Shown here piece after piece: positions 32,034-44,232 of a stretch of 64,000 nt of DNA. Position 1 is the first letter of the stretch. Each line of letters begins with the position of its first letter. Origin of the DNA: Argopecten irradians (lineage: Eukaryota > Mollusca > Bivalvia > Pectinida > Pectinidae); the NCBI RefSeq assembly GCF_041381155.1, contig NC_091147.1, positions 38,752,053 to 38,816,052 of the forward strand, written 5' to 3'. The notes beneath the pieces are model-generated. The model worked only from the letters and a program-made list of their open reading frames with translations. It ran no database searches and was not told where the DNA came from. A program made the position numbers and the translations under genes.

Positions 32034-32867
32034 ATTTTGAAGCAGAAGTTGACCATGATACAATACATGACCTTTAAATATTATAAAGGACTTTGAGCTT
32101 AGATCAAGATGTCGGATATAATTGTGTTTTATTCTCTTTAAATCTCAAGCAAATATATCAACAAGATACCCAGCGAGAATTACTGACGAAGTGAAAATAT
32201 CCACGTTTGCAGTTGTTAATTTTTCATAAGAGAAGATAAAGACAATATTTGGTCATCGAACTACATGTACCTGTAAACAGCAATGACATGTATAGCTAGA
32301 CCATTATTAATCTGCAGCTTTCTTGTTTGGAGACCTCAGATTTAAGAAAATGAAAATCACAAAAAACAAGACTAGTTCCATTTACAGCTTCGTTGCTTTT
32401 ATTATGTGAACAACGCGTCTACACTTACTGTTTACATAGCAGCTTTAAATCGACGAAACCTGGCGGACCTGACGCTCCTAATGACTCTGTATCGACGTCC
32501 TAAGGTTTCTCTTGCTTTGGTGAGATCATTTTTACAGTGGCTGAATATATATTCCATAGACATGATTTTGATTTTACTTTGAATTTATTTTGGCCTTTTA
32601 TTTCGGATTATTAATATACTAGCTTTATACCGTTTTTACCTCATTATCATTTTTGTAGAAGAACTCCTGATTTTTCGCCAAACATCCGTCAGGCAATAAT
32701 ATCATACACAACAAAAAGTAGACATCAGAGCAGCCATCTTCATTTTTTATTTGAAATGTTGAATACATAATTATGTTACTATATATGCTGTTCGAAAATC
32801 AAAAGTGGTGTGATTGATAAAAGAAGTGATGAGCCTTTATTGATTGTATGGCAGAAGCACGTAGTCA

Positions 32868-33645
32868 ATCTAATCTATATTTGCATTACTGGGTCCATCG
32901 ATTTGACCTTCATTTGCATAACTGGATCAATCGATTTGACCTACATTTGCATAACTGGGTCCATCGATTTGACCTACATTAACATAACTGTGTCCATCGA
33001 TTTGACCTACATTTGCATAACTGGGTCCATCGATTTGAGCTATATTTGCATTACTGGGTCCATCGATTTGACCTATATTTGCATTACTGGGTCCATCGAT
33101 TTGAGCTATATATGCATAACTGGGTCCATCGATTTGACCTACATTTGCATAACTTGGTCCATCGATTTGACCTACATTTGCATAACTTGGTCCATCGATT
33201 TGACCTATATTTGCATAACTGGGTCCATCGATTTGACCTACATTTGCATAACTGGGTCCATCGATTTGACCTATATTTGCATAACTGGGTACATCGACTT
33301 GACCTATATTTGCATAACTGGTTCATGTCGTCGATTTTACCTATATTTGCGTAACTGGTACATATCATCGATTTTGACCTATATTTATATCACATGTTCA
33401 TGTCGTGGATTTGACTTATATTTGCATTATAGGTACACGCGTCGATTTGACATATATTTGCATATCTGTGTCATGTCAATTTGACTTAATTGGCATCATA
33501 TGTACATGTCGTCGATTTGACCTATATTTGCATTACAGGTACACAGCGTCGATTTGACCTATATTTCCATAACTGGGTCATGTCGATTTGACCTATATTT
33601 GCATCACATGTACATGTACATGTTGTCGATTTTACGTTGATGTGC
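32868..33645 (+). repeat. 33-bp minisatellite
   Basis: About 22 units of TTGCATAACTGGGTCCATCG then ATTTGACCTACAT. The left part (to about 33300) is well kept; units become longer and more diverged to the right. The unit length is a multiple of three, so open frames run through the array on both strands, giving an ICITGSIDLTY repeat in one frame. These frames are products of the repeat, not evidence of a gene. Confidence 0.93.
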
Positions 33646-33902
33646 ATAACAGGCATTTGTTGTCTATTTGCATATATCTTATGTGTTTAAGTCGTATTTT
33701 GACAATTTATTGAATAATTCCTTTAGATATTGGTTCTCATTTCTAAAATATAATTTAGATTTGTTTAATGATTTCGTTATTCCATCAAGTTATAACCTGT
33801 AATTTCATGAAATTAAAATTATGTATGAATTACAACGATGTTAGATAAACTTGAACAATTTTAATATCCTGGAGATATAACACAAAACTATACATGCTTT
33901 AC

Positions 33903-34449
33903 AATACAGTAAAACATGGTTTTAAAGATGCTCCACCGCCGACGGAGCATAAATGATATGAATCATTTGAAAAATAATTGGTGATTAATCGTGTATAAAT
34001 ATGTCTAAAAACACAAAAAATGATATCAGATAATTTATTTTGCCTTTGGTGCATACGCAATCAGTACTTCGTTTCATATAGGATATAGTGCCACAGAATT
34101 TTTTCGTGATGCAATTAATTATTTTTATTTATTTTTAACTTGAAGTAAAATTAAAAGCTCAAACTTTTCAATGGTGGTAATGGTGTAAAGTAAGTAACTT
34201 TTGTAACTGAAGAAAAATATTAAATCGCCTGCTCCTGTTTTTGATAGTGAAAAAATACCATTAGTCAGCGATGGAGCATCTTTAACGAACACCTAGGGAC
34301 AAATAAAACCACTTCGTTATAAAATAGTTCGTTATACACATATTGTAGATACATTTGTATATGATAGAAACATTGGCGAGAAATTAAAATTACTACGTTA
34401 TAACCATGAGTTCGCTGTAAGCGTGTTCTTATAAACGCATTTTACTGTA
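33903..34449. mobile_element. Host repeat carrying family B copy 3
   Basis: The left end is TACAGTAAAACATGG and the right end is CGCATTTTACTGTA, the inverse. The interior right of the insertion holds GTTCGTTATACACA and TTATAACCATGAG. No coding frame. The ends match each other only over about 10 bp. Confidence 0.5.
33926..34281 (+). mobile_element. Family B TIR element, copy 3 (nested)
   Basis: Same orientation as copy 1, with TTAA at 33922-33925 and 34282-34285. It sits inside another repeat whose ends are TACAGTAAAAC (about 33905) and its inverse ATTTTACTGTA (about 34449). Confidence 0.85.
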
Positions 34450-37400
34450 TCGCAATAACCTCTTACAGATTTTGAGCATCGCTTTTGTTTGGCTCGTTTC
34501 CGATAATTATATTTCATAAACTAGTCCGAGAAAAGATATATATTTGGCGAGGATCACCTCGCCATTGTGATCGTGGTTGCAAAATTCTCTTTCAGTCAAT
34601 TTCCTCAATATGATTGGCTTAGAACTTGCTCGCAGATACTAGCGCTCCTAACGGCAGTGTATTCAACAACTTTGATTTTACCGGGAATTTTAAATAGCAA
34701 ATTTTGAATATGAAAGTTACTGAAATAAGCGTATCTGTAATGTTGAAATAGGAGAAGTAGATAACTGCTTTCATATCCTTACCATATACACTATCCAAAT
34801 GATCTTAGGTTGGAAAATTTTCACTTGAATTGTTTACAATGTATCTAGACTTTCCGTCCCGAAAATGTTGTTAACAATGCATGAAGACGTTTCGTCCCGA
34901 AAATGCTTCGCTTCGCCCCACGCGTTTTGTCCCTACTAGTGACAATTATCCCGCAACGGAAAAAATGAAATCAATGTTTCACCTCAAACATCAAAATTTT
35001 TACAATAATGGTTTTTGTAATTTGAATCATATTAGTTCGGGAGCAAATAAATCTCAGGACGAAATGGAGATTTGTTTATCACGGCTGCGTTATGCCACAT
35101 GTACGTGTAAATCCACAATGGAAGAAAGTCAACTCTAAGAAAATTTAGGATAAACTTTGTAAACTGATCTAATAGCACGTGAGAGACGATGAACATTTTC
35201 TAAATGTCCAAGCTGGCGTAATCTTCCAACTTACGGCAGTTAATAAGGTATGAATATTTACCACATCCATAATTATCGATAATTTTATAAGCACATGTAT
35301 ACATTATCAGATTATATATACATATTAAAGCACGTATATAGGTTGTCACTAAAAACATTTTAGCCACTTTCATCACATGTAGGCCTACAGGAGCTTGACG
35401 TTCTGAAAATATATATAACGTATTCAGTAAACTACGTAATTAACGAAGTATTTTTGGTCCGAATGACAAAAATCATACATAAAATGTTCGTATAACTCGA
35501 AGTGAGATTTTTTTGGACTACTTCATTTGTAGATCGATGAAAATGCCGATTTCTTTTTCATAATTCTTCCGTAGAACGGCACTTAAAAAGCTGTTTCAAT
35601 CTACAACAAACGTGGAGAAAACGGTTAAATGTTAAGCAATTATCCTGAGTTATATTTTATCAACAATCATCAGAGATTAGTAATTAAAACTTACATAAAC
35701 ATACTCCCGATTCTCACTTTCATTGTGTGATCACTCGAGCGGAACTAATCTCTACCACCTGGCACAGTCTTACAAATGGGTGTTCTCTTAACGCAGGTAG
35801 GTGTTGTTTTAGGAAACAATAGGAAGGCAATTACATACTGTTTCATATAAGCTGTCTTTATTTTCACCTGTAAAGTCACTTGAGATTTACCTGTATTTCA
35901 ATCAGTATCATAGGTAACATTGGTGGGTTTTTGGATAAAAATTCCTTCAATATATTCCGTATTATATACAACGTAAATTATTAATCAAAGATAATCAGTG
36001 CTTTAATATGCTAAGAATTAATATGGAGCTACATGTGGATTATTAAGAACGATGCATTTTGAGTTCCAGGTGAAATATTTTTTTACAAATCATATCTCAA
36101 TTTTATCAGAAAAACAGGTTTCTTGATCAGTGTATATTCTAATGTAACAGTATTCTGTTTTAACATAGGAGTTCCAGTAAGGCTACATTCATAGCCAACT
36201 TTCATTTCTTGTGACCGTGCATAGTTGCGCATGATTTCTCTTATCGCATAGACGTACACCGTGAAGTTAGAAAATGAGTGGAGAAAAACAATATCACAAA
36301 AGTTTAAATTAATATTGTCGGAAATTTTGACCTGTTGATTATAGTTTAAGTTGGTAATCTATTGAAGCCGACACGAGCACACATATATGATGTTTTATAA
36401 ACATTGGTAATAATATATCATTGGGGTTTAATGCTCTATATGTATTTCTGATACAAAATATTTTTAGAAGTCACTTAATAATGTAAAAATACTAAATGAA
36501 ATGAGATTGAAGACTGTTACTTAGGGTCTTAACCATATTCATTTTAATACACATTATAGATGTTAATGTTGCAATACTGGCAAAATTATTTCAAGTCCAT
36601 ATGTTGAAGGTCTTGTAATTCTCAAAATGTTGCAAACTTTTAGTGCTCAGAATACTAAATTAACAGTTTTCTAATTGTTTCTGTTTAAAGATTATAGTAC
36701 ATATACCAATTTGTATCTAGTAACAATGTTTGACCGAAATTCAACCATAGGAAAGAAATTTATATGTTATTTCTAACATGCACAAAAATATATAATTTTA
36801 CTGCGCTGTTAACGGACAACAGTGTAATTATTAGGTGCTCTTTTGCTATAATGATATACAAATGTACATGTACATTTACATTATAATGTAACATCACGCT
36901 GATCTAGAAATACCATCTTAGGATAAGAAAGCAGGAAAATTATATAATTATGATAAATGATGCATCCTAATGCAACTTTCAAAATATATTGTATGTTCTG
37001 TTAACTTAAAAAGGTCAGTCAAGTACAAGTAAAATTTGGAAATCATATTTGACATAAATTCACTTACTCTTTGGTAGGTTATTAACGCAGATGTTACATG
37101 TACATGTACTATATATGTATATAAGGTCACTTAACAGACATATATGGAAGACCTTGTGGAAATATATCACGTTTCAACAGGCAAAAGGCTTATATTATTT
37201 CAAACTTTTAATCAAATTGGTGTTACACTAAGTTAAAATTGGATAATTCCTTTTTGGATTTTTTCTTTGATATTACTGAATGGTAAAGTTACTTCCATGT
37301 GAAATCAGTTTCAAAGAATTTTGCTTGATTTTAGTATCAATCTATTGAAAATCTAATGAGAGTTATACCAGAGATTTTAGATATATCAAGGAAATCTTTA

Positions 37401-38719
37401 AAATTCTTGAAATAAAATCATTGTGAATTTAATTTAATTTCATTCATAGATTCTATTGTTATATTTTCATAGATATTAACAGAAACATATATTATGTATA
37501 TATGTATCTGATATTAAATATGAACACTTACTGAAATAAGAATTAATCAATATACATTTAGATAAGTATCAACACAGGTAACTTTTACAGGTAAATTTAC
37601 CTGTGGCATTGGGTCTGCCTTCAGGAAAAAGACTATAACCACTGTCACAACAAACTACCCTACAGCTAAATCCAAAATGTTGGCGTTCAGAGATACACCC
37701 CTTACAAATGCAATCACACAAAAGCCTACACGATCACTGTTTTTAGTGCGATTACATCTTTGAGTATGAACAATACTAGTTCTTTGAACTTTTTACTCGG
37801 CAAAATAAACTTATCACCGTGCCCATACACACATGCATATGCATATACTTATACTTCTGTGTGCACATTATCAGATACATTATATGACAACTGCTGTATT
37901 ACAATCAATTTATGAAGGACAAAACTCTAAAGAACAGGAGGACTAAAGAACAACAGAAAATAAATTTCAATAATATTTACTCTAAACTGGTATTGTATTT
38001 ATAAAAAAAAATGTTTAATTATATGATATTAGCCTTTTCGGTAATTACTCTGTTAATACATTTATTGTTTTCTTATGTTTTACAGAATGTCTACATGCAA
38101 GTATCATTTCAATTGGAACCAGTCCAGGAGAAAAAAATGTGTGAACAAAATGAAAGAAATCATTTTCAACTGTGGTAGCTTAATACTGTAATGGTTTTTG
38201 ATATGAAAATAATTACTATCATCATATTCAAATTCCATATATATAATACATTTAATGTTGTAAACATTTTTGATCCAAATAATTACCATCATCATCTTCA
38301 TTCCATATATACAATACACATTAGTGTTGTGATTTGTGAATTTTACTTTAATATGCATATACTTGGTATTTGTTTATTTTCTATGACATCTACATGCTTG
38401 AAATAAAAAGAATAAATAAAACATTAAATTTATAACACAATATGACATTAGTTGTTAATATTTTTAGAAAACATATTAAGATTATTGTTAATAATACACT
38501 AATCATCATCTTCGGCATACTTTATTCAAAATAAATTAGATATTAATTTGCATAACACAGGTTGTCTTATGTTTTCCCTCCTTGACTATCAATCTTCTCT
38601 GATCACTCTGAAAATGGTGATTTACCTTTTTCGGTCGCCACATGAACTGCCCTTAAATCAATTATATCCAATGCAATGAGACAACTGCATTTATTATAAC
38701 GCTGTAAGGCAATTCTGCA
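34450..38719. other. 4.3-kb AT-rich stretch, no confident gene
   Basis: Contains a GTTTCGTCCCGAAAATGCTT box (about 34885) related to the 18938-20324 element, and otherwise unique AT-rich sequence. Short open pieces after good acceptors (37591 and 38086) and an ATG piece before a good donor (35776-35796) could be exons of an unseen gene, but no family match supports them. Confidence 0.4.
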
Positions 38720-40560
38720 AGATCAGCTTACATTGTTAATTTACATTGAACATATACATGCACAGTATGGTACCTTATTTATATCTCCTTTCCTATTTTC
38801 AATATACCTTGATGACTTGGAATCTTATCTGGCGGAAAAAAATGTTAATTGTCTGACAACTATTGACAAATTATTTACAGATAATATTGAAATGTATCCC
38901 AAACTTTTATCATTTTATATGGCGATGACACTGTTCTACAACAAATGTTCATTTCATTACATTATTGCATTACATGGAAATTATAATCTAATATATCAGA
39001 AAGATAAAAGTTATATTCTCAAAACGTAAATTGGCCCAACAACACCAGTTTACGTTATGGGATATAGAATGATTTTGATAAGAAGGGTATACATATCTAT
39101 GTATATTTTTTAACATTAATGGTAGCGTTTTTAAAGAAAAGGAAAAAACTGCTGAACAAACAATTAAATCAGTGTCTACTATTTTTTAAGAAACAAAGGA
39201 ATGTATCCCTTCCTGTTGATTTTAAACTGAAAATATTTTAGTCACTTGTAATGCCAGTTTTATTATACTCATCAGAAGTATGGGGATTTGAAAATACAAA
39301 TATTGTAGAAAAAATCATTTGTAATTTCCTCAAGTTAAAAAAGTGTATAAAACAATTCATGGTTTATGGCGAGCTAGCAAGATACCCAATTGATATTGGA
39401 ATAAAATGTAGAATGATTACTTTTTGGCATAATGTATACTTAACATGAAAATAGACCAGACGTTTTTAGCTAGCCTATTCGAAGAATAGGGGGAGCTAAT
39501 GTTGTCACCCCGGCGTCGGCGTCGGCGTCAGCGTTGGCGTCCCATTTCACGTTAAAGTTTTTGAGCAAGCTTCTGTTTCGTCAATTGTTTAAGCTTAAGT
39601 CATCATAAATGTTTCTGATTTTATTTTCCTAATGTGTATGGATGCTGAACGTGATAATACAACCAATTTTGGGCCCTTTAGGGGTTTTTTGAGTCTGTTA
39701 ATTTGTCATATTACCATGTTAAAGTTTTTGAGCAAGTTTCTATTTTGTCAATTGTTTAAGCATAAATCATCATAAATGTTTATGATTTTATTTTCCTAAT
39801 GTGTATGGATGCTGAACGTGATAATACAACCAATTTAGGGCCCTTTAGGTTTTTTTTTAGTCTTTTAATTTGTCATATTTCCATGTTTAAATAGTAAATA
39901 CTTGAACAACAACTTCTTCTGAATAGGCGAGCTTTGCTGTTCTCCGACAGCTCTTGTTTAAATGGCTGTAAGATGTTTAAAATATTTTATCAGAGCTAGT
40001 TTAAATCATGTTTGGATATATCAATCAACTTGCTGTTTTACAAAAGACTAATTACAAAAACTTGTTAAAAGTAGACCAATTGACCAGTTTATTCAGAAAT
40101 GGTATGACTATATTGATAAGTCTTCTAGAGGACTGACATATTCTATATTTAAGACATTTTGGCATAGAAAAATATGCCTCTTGTCTGTCTCTGCTGCAAA
40201 ACAATACTTGTTAACTGATACTTTGGTCCCAGGAACTTAATGAGAATAGCAATTCAGAATGGATATTTTAATTGACATCAAATTAACAAAGACAAGGTTA
40301 AAGATGCTATAAAGTCATTTGACATATAACACCATAGGAAATATTAGAATGGGCTCCTAAGAGTTTAGTATATGTTTCTTATTTAACACCTTGGTGTCCA
40401 AGGAATCCTCAAAAGTCCAAACTGGAAGGAACACTAGCAAACTTTATTTCTTATTGTCCAAAAAAATGTTGACTTTAGAAATATATCCTCCAATCATTGA
40501 GACCGAGCCATTTAGTACTTTCAGTACTTTGATTTAGTTTTCTGTTCGGTTTTTATTCTC
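38720..40560 (+). mobile_element. Decayed LINE (non-LTR retrotransposon), C-terminal reverse transcriptase part
   Basis: In scattered frames the plus strand reads LFISPFLFSIYLDDLESYL (the segment before the RT catalytic box), then MPVLLYSSEVWGFEN at 39251, then YGELARYPIDIGIKCRMITFW, and after an interruption RPIDQFIQKWYDYI near 40080. This order is the thumb/C-terminal pattern of metazoan LINEs with a VLLYGSEVWG signature. The YADD box and the N-terminal endonuclease are not seen. Stops and frameshifts make it inactive. A separate repeat (39464-39959) sits inside it. Confidence 0.75.
39464..39959 (+). mobile_element. Small element inserted in the LINE
   Basis: It starts TTTTAGCTAGCCTATTCGAA and ends AATAGGCGAGC...GACAGCTCTTGTTT. 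Near the left end is a GGCGTC tandem array (39505-39540). Two tandem copies of a roughly 170-bp block follow (about 39545-39715 and 39716-39890, each with TTTTTGAGCAAG and ATGGATGCTGAACGTGATAA). No coding capacity. LINE-like sequence continues on both sides. Confidence 0.7.
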
Positions 40561-41054
40561 ATTCATTCATCTGAATACTTAAAGGAACGCACAAGATATG
40601 ACAATATACTAGAAATTTGAAGTTGGGTTTTTTTTTAAAGAATTTAACTTACAAAGTATGCAAAGCTAATCAAGTAATACTGGGAGATAAGAATCTTGAA
40701 ATAGATACATTACAACTACAAAGGTATAGTTAGGAAGTTCGTGAAAACCTCGAAAAAAAAACAATTTCCTCTTTGAATTTTAGTAATATTAGCGATAATT
40801 GTCTTTCGTTGTTTGGAGCGTGGCACCCATTTATAGATTGCGGTTATTCCGTTGTTTTTATATTCGCAGTTCTATTGCAACTATAAAAACAACAACAAAA
40901 ATCTACATAAGACGAATGTTCTCTGTTTAACAGTACTGTGAAATCGTTATTTTTCGATGGAGATTAATTTTCGTGAATTTTGTTTTTTGGCCAAAATTCA
41001 AAATAAAATAAAATTATGACAAGAAAAACAATAATCAAACATTTGTTTGTTTGT

Positions 41055-41235
41055 GTTGTTAACGTCCTTATAACAGCCAGAGTCATGTAAGGACGGCCTC
41101 ACTCATGTATGCGGTGTGTAGCGAGGTGCATGTTTTGGGAGACTGCGGTATGCTTGTGTTGTGTGTACTTGTATAGTGGAACTGTTGCCCCTTTTTATAG
41201 CGCTATATCACTGAAGCATGCTACTGAAGACACAA
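41055..41235 (-). mobile_element. SINE-tail-related repeat
   Basis: TAACGTCCTTATAACAGCCA then GAGTCATGTAAGGACGG is the reverse complement of the SINE tail at 26560-26590. The remainder (TGCGGTGTGTAGCGAGGTGC onward) is unrecognised. Confidence 0.5.
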
Positions 41236-41754
41236 AGTAATAATTAAACAAAAAAGTTAAATGAGACATAATAACAATCAAGCATTATCAAGTATAAATT
41301 AAGCGACTTTTGATATGTTTTAAAAATACGTATTACGTAGATACCGTTGTAATGATGACGGTAAACTTTGCAAGCGGACTCTACTGTCTACAATATAACT
41401 AGTATGTGGTACAACTTTCTTTTATAGAGCTATTTGGACATATGGCGCTCTGTAAGAGTAAAATATGATACAATCATCCCATTTTAATTAATTAAGGACA
41501 TGTTCATAGTCTGATTTTATACATGATGCATTATATGTTTGTCCCGTTTGATAAAAAAGGAAGATGTCAAAATATATTTGCCCGTTTGATAAAAAAAATG
41601 AAGATGTCAAAGAAATATGTACTAATTGGGAAAAAAAATTTTTAAAGTACAGTATTACTAGTGGATGATTTCACAGACTAATAGACTCCTATTAATTCTA
41701 TTTTAATTCCATTTTCAATATTTAATTTCTAATATAGGGCAAGATACAGCTGTT

Positions 41755-41872
41755 TAACCACAGGCGTTTGGCTCTAGTCTATAGACTATGTAATACTGTG
41801 TCGACATAGTATTACATATGTATAATATATGGAGAGAAGCATGTCTTTAGAGCCAAACGCCTGTGGTCTAAC
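41755..41872. repeat. Hairpin with CCACAGGCGTTTGGCTC arms
   Basis: ACCACAGGCGTTTGGCTCTA at the left and TTTAGAGCCAAACGCCTGTG then GT at the right. The inner arms ATGTAATACT and AGTATTACAT pair too. The TTTGGCTCTA core is shared with the hairpin at 28473, so the two may be relatives. Confidence 0.82.
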
Positions 41873-41968
41873 ATTTTAATTAAGGTTACAAAGAAGGCAC
41901 TATTTATTATCAAATAATTCCGTATTTCGTATTTATACACTGTACATTTCTAGAATATAAAAACTGCA

Positions 41969-42292
41969 TTCTCGATATTCCAATGGTTACTATCGCTGAC
42001 AATATATAATCACTCCTAGCTATGTCAGAGTAAAAATGAAGAAATTTCAGGAGAGAAAAAAACCTGACCATCCACGGGCCTATAGAGACTTCCTTTGAAG
42101 ATTTACAGAGAGCGACAACCAACTTTGAAGCAAAGTTTTAATTTACAGTGCATTGATTCTTTTGATGTACATCAAAAGACAAAACTACCATTACCATCTA
42201 TTGTCACACACAGAACCTTCAGTTGTTTTTAATGACAAAGTACAGGGGTGGATATTACGACAGTGATACTAACCCCTGAAATATTGAGGACA
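41969..42292. mobile_element. Family D TIR element, copy 2 (worn)
   Basis: Starts TCTCGATATTCCAATGGTTA and ends ACTAACCCCTGAAATATTGA, with TTTGATGTACATCAAAAG inside. Confidence 0.7.
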
Positions 42293-42610
42293 ACGCTTAC
42301 ATAAACACTAGATCTCTCGCTAAAGGAAATGTTCCTCTTTACATGTTTTATAGCGTTCGTTTTGGTACACATGTACTCATATGTACATTATTCTCCACAA
42401 ATGAATGACGTCATTGCATTTGATCTTTATAGAAAAGTTTTACTTAAACAGATTTTACATTTTTGAAGATGGCCGGAAGCTTTAATTTTGCTGTTATACA
42501 TGTGTTGTATAGTCGAGCTCTTAAAATATCTGTGTATGTCACCTTATCTGGGATAGTTCATTATGAATGTTCAGGGGTGAATGATCTTTAGAAAATAGCT
42601 TGAGGAAGGT

Positions 42611-42927
42611 CATCCTCGAAACTCTAGGGGTTCCGATCACTTACGATCTCTACATCCCTCGACTATCTCATAGTTAAACTGAAGACAGCTCAGGGGAACA
42701 AATCTGAACCATTCATAGGCCTGCTAAAAATTCTTTGAAGACTACAGAGAGAGCGACGCCTAACATCAAAGCTACACAGTCAACTACAGTGTACCGTTAT
42801 ACGGCTCTTTTAATGCACATCAAAGGACTTAATAAACTGTTCTGTTCTGTTGTCTTCAGTTTTACTAGGAGATACTCCAGGGGTGAAGAGACCGTATATG
42901 ATCGGAACCCCTGGAGTATCGAAGATG
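42611..42927. mobile_element. Family D TIR element, copy 3
   Basis: Carries the alternative ends AGGGGTTCCGATCACTTACG / GATCGGAACCCCTGGAGTAT instead of the GTTACTATCACTG type. Confidence 0.8.
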
Positions 42928-43031
42928 AATGAGTCTGTGGAAGCCTGCTTAGTGCCATCCAGTGAAAATATTTCCATGTTGCAGCACCCAGATAATTAGT
43001 AATCAAAATCCTTTGCTGGTTAACAACATGT

Positions 43032-43308
43032 CACCCTCGTTTCTCCAGAGGTTACTATCACTGTCGTTATATCCACCCTGGACTATCTCAAAGTTCAACT
43101 CAAGGCGGTTCGTGAGAAATAAAATGACTAGTCACATGACTGCAGAAACTTTCCTGGGAGATTATAGATAGCGACGCCCAACTTCAAAGCATCATAGTCA
43201 ACCAGTCAATTACAGTACATATATCGTCTGTTGTCTTCAAATTTGCCATGCCACATTCCAGGGGTGGCTATAACGACAGAGATAGTAACCCCTTGAGTAT
43301 CGAAGATG
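43032..43308. mobile_element. Family D TIR element, copy 4
   Basis: Ends CCAGAGGTTACTATCACTGT / AGATAGTAACCCCTTGAGTA. The TTGATGTACATCAA middle is lost. Confidence 0.75.
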
Positions 43309-43468
43309 CACGGCAATCAACTCGATACAAATAAATAAAAAAAGATGAAGAATAAGAGATACATTTAAACGTTTTACATATGATACTACTATGATGCTTG
43401 TATGGCTTGGACTAGATCAATCCTTGATACTCCTGTGATTACTATTACTTACTTTATATCCATCCCTG

Positions 43469-43641
43469 GACCATCCTCGATACCCCAGGGGTTCCGATCA
43501 CTTACGATCTATACACCACTGGACTATCTCATAGTAAAATTGGAGGCAACAGAACAGAACAGGTAATTTAGTCCTTTGATGTACATCAAAAGAGCGGTAT
43601 AACGGTACACTGTGGTTGACTGTGTGGCTTTGAAGTTGGGC

Positions 43642-43701
<60 letters not shown>

Positions 43702-43832
43702 CAAAGCAAGTCTTTGCAGGCCTGTGATTGGTAAGATATGTTCTCTTGTGCTGCTTTCAGTTTTTCTATGAGAAAGTTCAAACCAAAGGTGGATATAACG
43801 ACAGTAATAGTAACCCCTGGAGTGCCGAGGAT
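43469..43832. mobile_element. Family D TIR element, copy 5, with a (CT)n tract
   Basis: Left end CAGGGGTTCCGATCACTTAC and right end AATAGTAACCCCTGGAGTGC, so the two ends are of different subtypes. A 54-bp CT repeat lies in its right half. Confidence 0.78.
43643..43696 (+). repeat. (CT)n microsatellite
   Basis: About 27 uninterrupted CT units, inside family D copy 5, at the place where other copies read GGGCGTC(G/T)CTCTCT. Expansion of that short native CT run is the simple explanation. Confidence 0.95.
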
Positions 43833-43850
43833 GGACTACATCATGATAGA

Positions 43851-44214
43851 CATCCTCGATACTCCAGGGGTTTCGATCACTTACGATCTCTACACCCCTG
43901 GACAATCTCCAGTGAAACTGAAGGCAGTCCAGGCGAACAAATCTGAACCAATCACAGGCCTGCAAAAAAAATCCTTGAAGACTACAGAGAGAGTATCGCA
44001 AAACTTCAAAACCACACAGCCAACCACAGTGTACCGTTATACGGCTCTTGTGATGTACACCAAAGGACTAAATTACCTGTTCTGTTCTGTTGCCTGCAGT
44101 TTTACCATGAGAAAGTCCAGGGGTGTAGAGATCGTAAGTGATCGTAACCCCTGGAGTATCGAAGATGGGGGTGTAGAGATCGTAAGTAATTGGAACCCCT
44201 GGAGTATCGAAGAT
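43851..44214. mobile_element. Family D TIR element, copy 6, with duplicated right end
   Basis: Left end ATCCTCGATACTCCAGGGGT. The right end GATCGTAACCCCTGGAGTAT stops near 44166 and is repeated once more at 44167-44214 (GGGTGTAGAGATCGTAAGTA...CTGGAGTATCGAAGATG). It ends 18 bp before the stop codon of the GT31 gene. Confidence 0.8.
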
Positions 44215-44232
44215 GCAATATGGGTGGAAGTG

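Noticed and set aside
32810..33484. A 224-residue repetitive protein
   Set aside because: It is the translation of a 33-bp minisatellite; other frames and the other strand are equally open.
43498..44001. 167-residue minus-strand frame
   Set aside because: It translates family D repeats and a CT microsatellite (RERERE run).
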